The notes below the pieces were generated by a model that worked only from the letters and a program-made list of their open reading frames with translations, had not been told where the DNA came from and did not search any database. A stretch of 64,000 nucleotides of DNA. Origin: Rubrivivax sp. (GTDB taxonomy: Bacteria > Pseudomonadota > Gammaproteobacteria > Burkholderiales > Burkholderiaceae_C). Numbering within the stretch: position 1 is the stretch's first letter; each line of letters starts with the position of its first letter. Below are positions 28,153 to 36,390 of the stretch, one piece after another. Where the stretch lies: assembly GCA_027491255.1 (NCBI GenBank), contig JAIXWM010000082.1, positions 28,358-92,357 of the forward strand, written 5' to 3'. The position numbers and the translations under genes were made by a program.

Positions 28153-29370
28153 ATGATCGACAACATGCCCAGCCTGATCCGCCTGCGCAACGGCGAGAAG
28201 GTCAAGAACACCTTCCCCGTCGAGGAATACACCGCGCGGGTGGCCAAGGTGCGGCGCCACATGGCCGGGCACGGCATCGACGCGGTGCTGTTCACCTCGT
28301 ACCACAACATCAACTACTACAGCGACTTCCTGTACTGCTCCTTCGGCCGCTTCTACGGCCTGGCGGTCACGCACGACAAGACGACCCTGATCGCCGCCAA
28401 CATCGACGGCGCTCAGCCCTGGCGCAAGGGCGTGGCCGACGACGTGCTGACCTATACCGATTGGCAGCGCGGCAACTACTTCCGCGCCGTCGCGCAGACC
28501 CTGGCCGGCTGCCGGCGCATCGGCGTCGAGATGGACCACCTGCCGGTGGACCGCCTGAAGGCGCTGCAGGAGGCGCTGCCGGGCGTCGAGTTCATCGATG
28601 TGGCCGCGGCCTGCATGCGCATGCGCATGGTCAAGTCACCGGCCGAGATCGAGTTCATCGCCCATGGCGCGCAGGTCTGCGACATCGGCGGCGCGGCCCT
28701 CGTTGCCGCCGTCAAGGAAGGCGTGCCCGAGCACGAGGTGGCCCTGGCCTCCACCGACGCGATGGTGCGCGAGATCGGCAGGCGTTTCCCGCACACCGAG
28801 CTGATGGACACCTGGACCTGGTTCCAGAGCGGCATCAACACCGACGGCGCGCACAACCCCGTCACCACCCGACGCGTTCAGAAGGGCGACATCCTCAGCC
28901 TGAACTGCTTCTCGATGATCTCGGGCTACTACACGGCACTGGAGCGCACGCTCTTCCTCGACCACGCCAGCGATGCCCACCTCAGGCTGTGGGAGATCAA
29001 CGTCAAGGTGCACGACGAGGGCAAGAAGCTGCTGAAGCCCGGCGTCAAGTGCAGCGAGGTCGCGCGCGAGCTGAACAAGATCTTCGCCGCGCACGACCTG
29101 CTGCAGTACCGAACCTTCGGCTACGGTCACTCCTTCGGCGTGCTCAGCCACTACTACGGCCGCGAGGCCGGGCTGGAACTGCGCGAGGACATCGACACCG
29201 TGCTGGAGCCGAACATGGTGATCTCGATGGAGCCGATGATCATGCTGCCTGAAGGCCTGCCGGGCGCCGGCGGCTACCGCGAGCACGACATCCTGGTCAT
29301 CACGCCCGAGGGCAACCGCAACCTCACCGGCTTCCCGTACGGGCCCGAGCACAACATCATCAAGGCGTGA
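28153..29370 (+). CDS. Creatinase (creatine amidinohydrolase)
   Basis: A 405-residue M24-fold hydrolase that splits creatine into sarcosine and urea. Similarity to the Pseudomonas putida enzyme, as I recall its sequence, runs over the full length: FTSYHNINYYSDFLYCSFGR, VYTDWQR-type segment YTDWQRGNYF, WFQSGINTDGAHNPVTT, and QYRTFGYGHSFGVLSHYYGR. Equivalents of the catalytic His232, Glu262 and Glu358 are His234, Glu264 and Glu360; substrate arginines are Arg66 and Arg337. No metal site is needed. AGGAG at 28141-28145 precedes the ATG by seven bases. Confidence 0.96.
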   Translation: MIDNMPSLIRLRNGEKVKNTFPVEEYTARVAKVRRHMAGHGIDAVLFTSYHNINYYSDFLYCSFGRFYGLAVTHDKTTLIAANIDGAQPWRKGVADDVLTYTDWQRGNYFRAVAQTLAGCRRIGVEMDHLPVDRLKALQEALPGVEFIDVAAACMRMRMVKSPAEIEFIAHGAQVCDIGGAALVAAVKEGVPEHEVALASTDAMVREIGRRFPHTELMDTWTWFQSGINTDGAHNPVTTRRVQKGDILSLNCFSMISGYYTALERTLFLDHASDAHLRLWEINVKVHDEGKKLLKPGVKCSEVARELNKIFAAHDLLQYRTFGYGHSFGVLSHYYGREAGLELREDIDTVLEPNMVISMEPMIMLPEGLPGAGGYREHDILVITPEGNRNLTGFPYGPEHNIIKA

Positions 29371-29387
29371 ACACCCCGCTCGTCCAA

Positions 29388-29447
29388 CTGCCCGAGCGGC
29401 GCAACATCGGCATGGTCTTCCAGCGCCATGTGCCGGTCGCGCACATC
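29388..29447 (+). pseudogene. Fossil of an ABC-transporter ATPase (Q-loop segment)
   Basis: Seventeen bases after the creatinase stop the + strand reads LPERRNIGMVFQR, an exact match to the Q-loop consensus of MalK/PotA-type ATPases, and then HVPVAHI where a living gene has YALFPHM. Six of these seven following codons can be reached from the consensus by one or two base changes. No Walker A upstream or signature motif downstream remains. The 198 bases between creatinase and the next gene hold no intact gene. Confidence 0.45.
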
Positions 29448-29568
29448 TGTGATCCAGCCGGGCACGCCCTTCGTGCCGATCACGAGTGCATCGATCTCGA
29501 GCCAGTGTGCCGCTGGATCACCGAGCACGGGCCCGGCACTGCGCCCACGCGGGTGCTCGAGGCGCGCG

Positions 29569-30570
29569 TCAGCCCAACGACTGAGGCTGAGCCTCGGCCC
29601 GCCCGCGCGCGCGCAGCTCTCGTGGGCTGCGGCCGTAGGCCTGCCGCACCGCGCGAGCGAAGTGCGCGCTGTCCTGGAACCCGCACTCCAGGCTCACCGA
29701 GCCGACTTCCAAATCGCTGTGGACGAGCAGCCAGCGCGCACGCTCCAGCCGCAGCCGCAGCCGGTAGCCGGCCGGGCTGAGACCGACGTCCTGCCGGAAG
29801 CGGCGTTCCAACTGGCGCCGCCCCAGCCCGAGCTGGTCGCACACGGCCTGCACGGCCAGCGCCTCGTGCAGACGCTGCTCGAGCAGCAGCATGGCCTTGC
29901 GCACCAGCGGGTCGCTGGCGCGCTCGGTCAGCACCTCCTCGGGCTGCAGCGCGGTGGCGGGCAGCGGCTGGTCCTCGATCAGGATGCGCAGCGCCTTGGT
30001 GGCGCTGGCGCGGGCGACCGCCTGTTCGATCAGGTGGGCCGCCAGGTGCACGACGCTGGTGCCGCCGGCGCAGGTCAGGCGCTCGCGGTCGACGACGAAC
30101 ATCCGGTTCGACACCACCCGGTGGCCCGGGAACTCGGCCTCGAAGTCGGCGCGGTGGAACCAGCTCACGCAGGCCAGGTGGCCGTCGAGCAGACCGGCAC
30201 GGGCCAGGACGAAGGAGCCGGTGCACAGCCCCACCAGCCGCCGCCCCGCGGCCGCCGCCTCGCGCAGGAAGGCGGTGACCGCGCCCGGCACCTTCTGCCC
30301 GCCGTGCAGCAGGCCACCGACGACGACCACCACATCCCAGGCCGCCGCCTCGCCCAGCGTCGCGGTCGGCGCGACGGAACAGCCACAGCTCGAACGCACA
30401 GGCTCGCTGCCCAGGACATCCCAACGGATGAGGCGTTGCCGGCTGCGGTCACCGTCGTCTGCGGCCAGCCGCAGCGCGTCGACGAAGCCGGCGAAGGCCG
30501 TCAGCGTGAACCGCGGCGCGAGCAGGAAGGCCACGCGCAGGCGGGTGGAAGGCGCATCGCCAGATAACAT
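29569..30570 (-). CDS. GlxA-family AraC-type transcriptional regulator
   Basis: A second regulator of the GlxA type, 333 residues. The DJ-1/PfpI-like N-terminal domain contains VAFLLAPRFTLTAFAGFVDA, VVVVGGLLHGG and GLCTGSFVLARAGLLDG, which carries the nucleophile-elbow Cys. The C-terminal AraC domain has VQAVCDQLGLGRRQLERRF and VGSVSLECGFQDSAHFARAV. It is divergent from the EamA transporter gene with only 45 bases between starts, so it probably controls that gene and itself. The effector is unknown. Start ATG at 30570 lacks a clear ribosome site. Confidence 0.85.
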   Translation of the reverse strand: MLSGDAPSTRLRVAFLLAPRFTLTAFAGFVDALRLAADDGDRSRQRLIRWDVLGSEPVRSSCGCSVAPTATLGEAAAWDVVVVVGGLLHGGQKVPGAVTAFLREAAAAGRRLVGLCTGSFVLARAGLLDGHLACVSWFHRADFEAEFPGHRVVSNRMFVVDRERLTCAGGTSVVHLAAHLIEQAVARASATKALRILIEDQPLPATALQPEEVLTERASDPLVRKAMLLLEQRLHEALAVQAVCDQLGLGRRQLERRFRQDVGLSPAGYRLRLRLERARWLLVHSDLEVGSVSLECGFQDSAHFARAVRQAYGRSPRELRARGRAEAQPQSLG

Positions 30571-30615
30571 GGGCGGATTTTGCTGCCGCGGCGCCCGCGC
30601 CGCAGCCCCCAGACC

Positions 30616-31491
30616 ATGACCCACCCTCGAGCCGTTGCCCTGATGATCTTCGTCACGATGATGTGGAGCACCGGGGGCGTGGTCAGTCGACACTTCGAAT
30701 CGGCAGAGGGGCCGGAGGTCACCTTCTGGCGCAGCCTGTTCGCGGCCCTGACGGTAGCAGTGTGGATGGTGATCGAGGGACGGGGGCGCGCCTTTCGTGC
30801 CCTGGCGGCGGCAGGTTCGACCGTGTGGATCAGTGGCGCGATGTGGGCCACGATGTTCACCTGCTTCACGATCGCCTTGTCGTTGACGCTGGTGGCCAAC
30901 GTGTTGATCGTTCAGAGCCTGGCCCCGGTCTTCACGGCGCTGCTGGCGGGCGTGGTGCTGCGCACGCCGGTGGGCGGGCGCACCTGGGCCGCGATCATCG
31001 TTGCGGCGCTGGGCATCTGCGCGATGTATGTGTTCGATGTCTCCGGCCTCGACGGTCGGCATATGCTCGGGGTCCTGGTGTCCCTGGGCATTCCGGTGGC
31101 AGCGGCCATCAACTGGGTGGTGGTGCAGCGCGCCGGACGCGGGCCGGATCTGTCGATGGCCGTCCTGATCGGGGGCTCGATCTCGGCGCTGTGCGTGTTG
31201 CCTCTGGCCTGGCCGTTGGGCGTGAGCGGCCACGACCTCGGCCTGCTGGCCGTGCTGGGCGTGTTCCAACTCGGCATCCCCTGCGTCCTTGCGATGCGTG
31301 CCGCGCGGCACCTCAGTGCCACCGAGGCCTCGCTGCTGATCCTGCTGGAAGTGGTCTTCGGCATCCTGCTGACCTGGGCCTTTGGGGGCGAACGCCCTGG
31401 CGCAGCCACGCTGCTGGGGGGAACCGCGGTGCTGGCGGCCCTCGCCTACCACGAGTTGACGAAACCGGACAGCCGGCCTCAGGCGGCCTGA
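30616..31491 (+). CDS. EamA/DMT-family transporter
   Basis: A ten-helix drug/metabolite transporter of 291 residues with two EamA repeats. Hydrophobic segments begin at ALMIFVTMMWSTGG and continue through FTIALSLTLVANVLIV, AAIIVAALGICAMYVF, LLAVLGVFQLGIPCVLA and LLILLEVVFGILLTWAFGG. Members export amino acids or other metabolites across the inner membrane. The substrate is unknown. An in-frame upstream ATG at 30580 would add 12 charged residues; the start at 30616 fits the first helix better. Confidence 0.88.
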   Translation: MTHPRAVALMIFVTMMWSTGGVVSRHFESAEGPEVTFWRSLFAALTVAVWMVIEGRGRAFRALAAAGSTVWISGAMWATMFTCFTIALSLTLVANVLIVQSLAPVFTALLAGVVLRTPVGGRTWAAIIVAALGICAMYVFDVSGLDGRHMLGVLVSLGIPVAAAINWVVVQRAGRGPDLSMAVLIGGSISALCVLPLAWPLGVSGHDLGLLAVLGVFQLGIPCVLAMRAARHLSATEASLLILLEVVFGILLTWAFGGERPGAATLLGGTAVLAALAYHELTKPDSRPQAA

Positions 31492-31670
31492 AGCTCGCCG
31501 CCGCGACGCTCGGAGCCTGGACATTTCCCGTCGTGCCCCAAAAGCACGTCAGAACGCACCATATCCGGGCGCAAAACGCAGCCAAGGCTCGGGCCATGGC
31601 CATGTTCCGCAACGACGAGGCAGGGTCCTTGGGCGCGCGAGTCGAGGATGGGCGACAGCCGCTCAGCCTC

Positions 31671-32732
31671 TCAGGCGAGCGCCGCCATCTGGCCCTCACG
31701 CGCCGCGCGATCTGCGATCGCCCAGACCTCGCGCGCGGGAAGTCCGGCATGCCTGTGGTCGCTCCAGACCTGGCGCCAGCGGCGCGCGCCCGGCAGACCG
31801 TTGCGCAGCCCGAGCATGTGGCGCGCGATCTGGCGCCAGGGCGTGCCGCGCACCGTCTGCTCGCGTTCCATGTAGGCCACCATCGCCTCTTCGACCTCCT
31901 CGCGCGAGCGCGCCACCGCATCAGGCGCCCCCAGGAAACGGTCGTCCCACCGTGCCATCGACCAGGGGTTGTGGTAAGCCTCGCGACCGACCATCACCCC
32001 GTCGACGTGCGCCAACTGCTCGGCCACCTGCTGCGGCTGCGTGATGCCGCCATTGACCACGAAGACCAGGTCCGGAAAGTCGAGCGCCAGCCGGTGCACG
32101 AACTCGTGGCGCAGGGGCGGAATCTCGCGGTTCTCCTTCGGGCTCAGCCCCTGCAGCCAGGCATTGCGGGCGTGGACGACGAAGACCTGGCAGCCACCTC
32201 GCTCGGCCACGGTACCGACGAAATCGCGCACGAAGTCGTAGCTCTCGACCCGATCGACCCCGATGCGGTGCTTGACCGTCACCGGCACATCCACCACCTC
32301 ACGCATCGCCGCCACGCAGTCGGCCACCAGGTCGGGCTCGGCCATCAGGCAGGCGCCGAAGGCCCCGCGCTGCACGCGTTCGCTGGGACATCCGCAGTTC
32401 AGGTTGATCTCATCGTAGCCCCAGCGCGCCGCAAGCCGTGCACAGCGCGCCAGATCGTCGGGCTCGCTGCCGCCGAGCTGCAGGGCCAGCGGATGCTCCG
32501 CGGGGTCGAAGTCCAGGTGCCGCGGGACGTCGCCGTGCAGCAGGGCGCCCGTGGTCACCATCTCCGTGTAGAGGCGCGCGCGTCGCGTGATCAAGCGGTG
32601 AAAGTGCCGGCAGTGGCGATCGGTCCAGTCCATCATCGGCGCCACGCACAGGCGCCAGGCGTGTCGACCCGTCGGCGGACACGGCCCCGCAGTCTGGGGC
32701 TCGGTGTCCGTGAGCATCGTTGGAAATGGCAT
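31671..32732 (-). CDS. dusA: tRNA-dihydrouridine(20/20a) synthase
   Basis: FMN enzyme that reduces uridine 20/20a in the D-loop of tRNAs. The 353-residue product has the FMN-barrel start LCVAPMMDWTDRHCRHFHR, the active-site Cys in INLNCGCPSERVQRGAFGA, VTVKHRIGVD, and FVVNGGITQPQQVAEQL with the phosphate-binding GREAYHNPW further on, all DusA-type. Start at 32732 or the in-frame ATG at 32717. It is divergent from the sensor kinase gene across 78 bases. The 179 bases between it and the EamA gene hold nothing I can identify. Confidence 0.93.
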   Translation of the reverse strand: MPFPTMLTDTEPQTAGPCPPTGRHAWRLCVAPMMDWTDRHCRHFHRLITRRARLYTEMVTTGALLHGDVPRHLDFDPAEHPLALQLGGSEPDDLARCARLAARWGYDEINLNCGCPSERVQRGAFGACLMAEPDLVADCVAAMREVVDVPVTVKHRIGVDRVESYDFVRDFVGTVAERGGCQVFVVHARNAWLQGLSPKENREIPPLRHEFVHRLALDFPDLVFVVNGGITQPQQVAEQLAHVDGVMVGREAYHNPWSMARWDDRFLGAPDAVARSREEVEEAMVAYMEREQTVRGTPWRQIARHMLGLRNGLPGARRWRQVWSDHRHAGLPAREVWAIADRAAREGQMAALA

Positions 32733-32810
32733 CGGGCTCGATGAAACGCAGGGTGTTCAGAGGGTGATTTTCCCGGCTTGGGCCGGGCGCCGGGATGCTA
32801 CCCTGACCGC

Positions 32811-34817
32811 ATGCGCCGATCAGCAAGACCCAGCGAGCTTGCACCCGCGCCAGCAGCGCGGGGCATGGCGCATTCGCTGTGGCGGGCCGCCCGGCGTGCC
32901 GGCATCACGCCCGCGCTGTCTGTGTTCGTGCTGGCGCTCCTGGCCGGCCCGATGGTCATGTACATGGCGCTTCTGCGGCATGCCGAAACCGAGGCCTTGA
33001 AGGATGCCCGTGCCTTCAGCGCGGTGATCTCGATCGTGCGCTCCTACTACGCCGCCAACGTCACCGGGCGCTTGCTGCAAGGCTCGGGGCATGCTGCAGT
33101 CACTGAACGCTATCGCGACATCCCCGGCGGCGTGCCGATTCCTGCCACCTTGTCGATCGAGCTCGGCGAGAAGATGCGGCTGGAGGCGGTGGACAAGAGC
33201 CTGCAGTTCTCTTTCGTCTCCGACGCCCCCTTCCGCAACCGCGCGCGGCCGGCGCTCAGCGACTTCCAGGCGCAGGCGCTGCGCGTCTTCCGCCAAGGTG
33301 CGGCATCCCGGGAGTACTGGCAGGTCGAGAAAGGCCCAGGCGTGCACCGCATGCGCCTGGCCGTCCCGGTCACGATGGAGGCCGACTGCGTGAGCTGTCA
33401 CAACGCGCACCCGGACTCGCCGGTGCGCAGCTGGAAGGTGGGCGACGTCCGGGGAATACAGGACGTCAGCGTCGACCTGGCGATCGTGGACCAGGCGGAC
33501 CAGAGCGGCCTGCTGGCACTGTATATGGTGCTCTTTCTCGGCTCCGGCCTGCTCGCCGTACTGGAATCCCGCTCCAACAACGCGCGGCTGCGCCGCATCA
33601 ACGACGAGCTCGAGATCTCGCGTGCCGAACTGGAGCAACGCGGGCAGACCCTGTCGCAGACGATCGCCGAGCTGCGCACCAAGACCACGGTCCTGGACCG
33701 AGCCCCGTTCGGCATCCTGATCGCAGAGCCGGGGGCGCCCGGGCTTCGCTTCACCTACGTGAACCAGGCCCTGTGCAGCCAGACAGGCTACCTGGCCGAC
33801 GAGCTGATCGGCTGCGGGCTGCGCTTGCTGCAGGGACCGCGGACGCGCGAGGAGACCATCGCCCAGGTCGACGCGACCATCGCGGAGGGCCGGACCTGCG
33901 AGCTCGAACTGGTGATCCATCGCCGCGACGGCACGCCATTGTGGACGCGCATCGTGATGTTCCCGAGCTTCGGCACCGAGGGCCGGCTGCTGCACTACGT
34001 CGCCTGCATCTCCGACATCTCCGACATTCGCCGCGCCGACGAGGAGCGACAGCGCCTGGCGGGCGAGTTGCACGAGTCCTTGAAGCTCGAGAGCCTGGGC
34101 CTGACCATCGCAGGTATCGCACACGACCTGAACACCCCGATCGGCGTGGCGATCACCGCGTCCTCGCTGCTGGAGGACAGCGCCCGGCGCATGGCCGCCG
34201 AGGCGGCCACGGCGCCACCGGCCAAGGACAAGCTCGAGCGCTTCTTCACCCAGGCCGAGCGTTCGCTGGCCCTGGTGCGCAACAACCTGAACAAGGCTGC
34301 CGTGCTCGTGCGCAGTTTCAAGCAGACCACGGCCGACGCCACCCGCGAGGAGTGGCGCATGGTCGACGTGAAGTCCTTTCTCGACACACTGCTGGTCTCC
34401 GTTTCGCCCCTGATGAGGCGCGCGCGCTGCGAGGTGCAGGTGCACTGTCCGGCGTCGCTGGTGCTGCGCACCGAGCCGGGCTCGCTCGGACGGGCGCTGA
34501 CCAATCTGCTGGTCAATGCCTCGATCCACGCCTTCGCGGACCGAGAGGAGCGCCGCGTGCGCATCGACGTCGTCCGCACGCCGGGCGGGGTGCGCATCAG
34601 TTGCTCCGACAATGGTGTGGGGATGAGCGAAGAAGCGGTCACCAAAGCCTTCACGCCCTTCTTCACGACCCGCCGGGGAACGGGCGGCTCGGGCCTGGGG
34701 CTGTTCTCCAGCCGGCGTGCCGTGGAACAGGTGCTCGGCGGCCGGATCACGCTCGAATCCCGCCTTGGTGTCGGAACCGTGTTCCACATCGACCTGCCCG
34801 GCACGCCCGAGGACTGA
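32811..34817 (+). CDS. Membrane histidine kinase with c-type heme motif and LOV-like PAS domain
   Basis: A 668-residue sensor kinase. TM1 is at about 34-55 and TM2 at about 233-252. Between them lies a periplasmic Tll0287-like (DUF3365) domain with a heme c motif CVSCH at 193-197. A coiled coil (about 258-295) leads to a PAS domain at about 310-405 with strong LOV character (QTGYLADELIG, LLQGPRT, RRDGTPLW), but the photoactive Cys position is Leu337. The kinase core has phospho-acceptor His438 in GIAHDLNTP, Asn in NLLVNASIHAF, DNGVGM and GTGGSGLGLF. It should sense redox or a gas and phosphorylate the next gene product. Confidence 0.88.
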   Translation: MRRSARPSELAPAPAARGMAHSLWRAARRAGITPALSVFVLALLAGPMVMYMALLRHAETEALKDARAFSAVISIVRSYYAANVTGRLLQGSGHAAVTERYRDIPGGVPIPATLSIELGEKMRLEAVDKSLQFSFVSDAPFRNRARPALSDFQAQALRVFRQGAASREYWQVEKGPGVHRMRLAVPVTMEADCVSCHNAHPDSPVRSWKVGDVRGIQDVSVDLAIVDQADQSGLLALYMVLFLGSGLLAVLESRSNNARLRRINDELEISRAELEQRGQTLSQTIAELRTKTTVLDRAPFGILIAEPGAPGLRFTYVNQALCSQTGYLADELIGCGLRLLQGPRTREETIAQVDATIAEGRTCELELVIHRRDGTPLWTRIVMFPSFGTEGRLLHYVACISDISDIRRADEERQRLAGELHESLKLESLGLTIAGIAHDLNTPIGVAITASSLLEDSARRMAAEAATAPPAKDKLERFFTQAERSLALVRNNLNKAAVLVRSFKQTTADATREEWRMVDVKSFLDTLLVSVSPLMRRARCEVQVHCPASLVLRTEPGSLGRALTNLLVNASIHAFADREERRVRIDVVRTPGGVRISCSDNGVGMSEEAVTKAFTPFFTTRRGTGGSGLGLFSSRRAVEQVLGGRITLESRLGVGTVFHIDLPGTPED

Positions 34818-34830
34818 GCGCGCGAACAAG

Positions 34831-36315
34831 ATGAACGACACCCTGGCCTGGAAGGTCCTCCTCGTCGACGACGAAGAGGACGTGATCGAAGTCTCCCGCA
34901 TGGTGCTCGAGGACCTGACCTTCGAGGACCGCCCGCTGAACATCCTGACGGCGCGATCGGGGCGGGAGGCGCGCGCGCTCTTCGAGCAGCACAGCGACAT
35001 CGCCCTGGCCTTCATCGACGTCGTGATGGAGACCGAGCACGCCGGCCTGGACCTGGTGAAATACGTGCGCGAGCAGCTGCGCAACGACAGGACGCGCTTG
35101 ATCCTGCGCACCGGCAACCCCGGTGCCGCTCCGGAACGCGACGTCGTGCGCTACCTGGAAATCGACGACTACAAGGAAAAGACCGAGCTCACCGCCGACC
35201 GTCTGTGCACGGCGGTGCTGACCTCCCTGCGCAGCTATCGCAATCTACTCGCCAGGCTGCATTTCCAGGAGGGCTTGCAGCACATCATCGAGACCCCGGC
35301 CGTCGTCGGCAGCGCCGGTGGATGGGCCGATCACCTCGACGCACTCGTGGTTCAGGCCGCCCAGATCATGAGCTTCGCGCTCGGTCAGGCGCGGGCGCAC
35401 GGGCTGGTGCTGCAGCACGGTGCCGCGGGGCTGCGAGTCGTCGGTGGTTTCGGACGATTCGTTGGTGGGAACGTCGCCGAGACGGCACCGCGGCTCGTGC
35501 GGGTCATCTCCGACGAGTGCTTCACCCCGGGCACGTCGGTGGAGGCGACCCGCCCCACCGCCGGCGGATTGCTCCTGAGCCACGAAGCGCACCCGCGGGA
35601 GTCGTTTCACTTCTGGATCGCGGACGTGGGCAGCGTGCCCGCCGATGCGTTGAAGATGCTGCGGCTGTTCCTGGGCCAGCGCAGCGGCATCCTCAGCAGC
35701 GTCCTGCTGCAGCAGGAGGTGATCGACGCCCAGACCGAGGTGCTTCATCGCCTGTGCGGCGCGGTCGAGAGCCGCAGCAAGGAGACGGGCGCGCACATCC
35801 GGCGGATTGCAAAGTACGCGGCCGAACTCGGCCGGCTGGCCGGCATGGACGACGCGCAGACGGCGCTCCTGAAGGCCGCAGCGCCCTTGCACGACATCGG
35901 CAAGGTGTCGATACCCGACCGCATCCTGAACAAGCCCGGCCGGCTGGACGACCAGGAATGGGCGCTCATGAAGCAGCACGCCGAGCTGGGCCACGCGCTG
36001 TTGTGGCACCCCAGCCTGGCGGTCCTGCGCGCCGGCGCGGAGATCGCGCGCACCCACCACGAGAGGTGGGACGGCAGCGGCTACCCGCGGGGGCTGGCTG
36101 GTGAGCAGATTCCCCTGAACGGACGCATCGTCGCCCTGGTGGACGTGTTCGATGCGCTGCTCGCACGCCGCTCCTACAAGGAGCCCTGGCAGATGCAGGC
36201 GGTGGTCGAGGAGTTGAGGTCGCTGCGCGGCCGCCATTTCGATCCCTGGCTGACCGACCTGCTGCTGGCCCACAGCGCCCGCTTTCATGAGATCTTCGTC
36301 GCCCACCCCGACTGA
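34831..36315 (+). CDS. Response regulator with DUF3369 and HD-GYP c-di-GMP phosphodiesterase domains
   Basis: A 494-residue response regulator. The receiver domain has VLLVDDEEDVIEVSR and the acceptor Asp in AFIDVVMETE. A DUF3369 sensor-like domain follows, opening with DDYKEKTELTADRL. The C-terminal HD-GYP domain is complete: HDIGKVSIPDRIL and HHERWDGSGYPRGLAG, then RIVALVDVFDAL. All metal-binding His and Asp residues of this type are present, so c-di-GMP hydrolysis is expected. It starts 13 bases after the sensor kinase, its likely partner. Confidence 0.92.
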   Translation: MNDTLAWKVLLVDDEEDVIEVSRMVLEDLTFEDRPLNILTARSGREARALFEQHSDIALAFIDVVMETEHAGLDLVKYVREQLRNDRTRLILRTGNPGAAPERDVVRYLEIDDYKEKTELTADRLCTAVLTSLRSYRNLLARLHFQEGLQHIIETPAVVGSAGGWADHLDALVVQAAQIMSFALGQARAHGLVLQHGAAGLRVVGGFGRFVGGNVAETAPRLVRVISDECFTPGTSVEATRPTAGGLLLSHEAHPRESFHFWIADVGSVPADALKMLRLFLGQRSGILSSVLLQQEVIDAQTEVLHRLCGAVESRSKETGAHIRRIAKYAAELGRLAGMDDAQTALLKAAAPLHDIGKVSIPDRILNKPGRLDDQEWALMKQHAELGHALLWHPSLAVLRAGAEIARTHHERWDGSGYPRGLAGEQIPLNGRIVALVDVFDALLARRSYKEPWQMQAVVEELRSLRGRHFDPWLTDLLLAHSARFHEIFVAHPD

Positions 36316-36390
36316 GCGGCCTGGAGTTCGCCGCCGCGCTCTGCGCCCGCCCTGCCAAGGTCGATCCCGAGCCTCGTACTTGCCCTTGTC

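Noticed and set aside
29395..29565. Minus-strand frame reading IDALVIGTKGVPGW, faintly like the end of a universal stress protein
   Set aside because: The likeness is limited to a few residues and the same bases on + contain the better ABC Q-loop match; not enough to call a gene.
32771..32790. CCCGGC-TTGG-GCCGGG hairpin between dusA and the kinase gene
   Set aside because: The T-run lies on the wrong side for termination in either direction and the site is in a divergent promoter gap; probably chance in GC-rich DNA.
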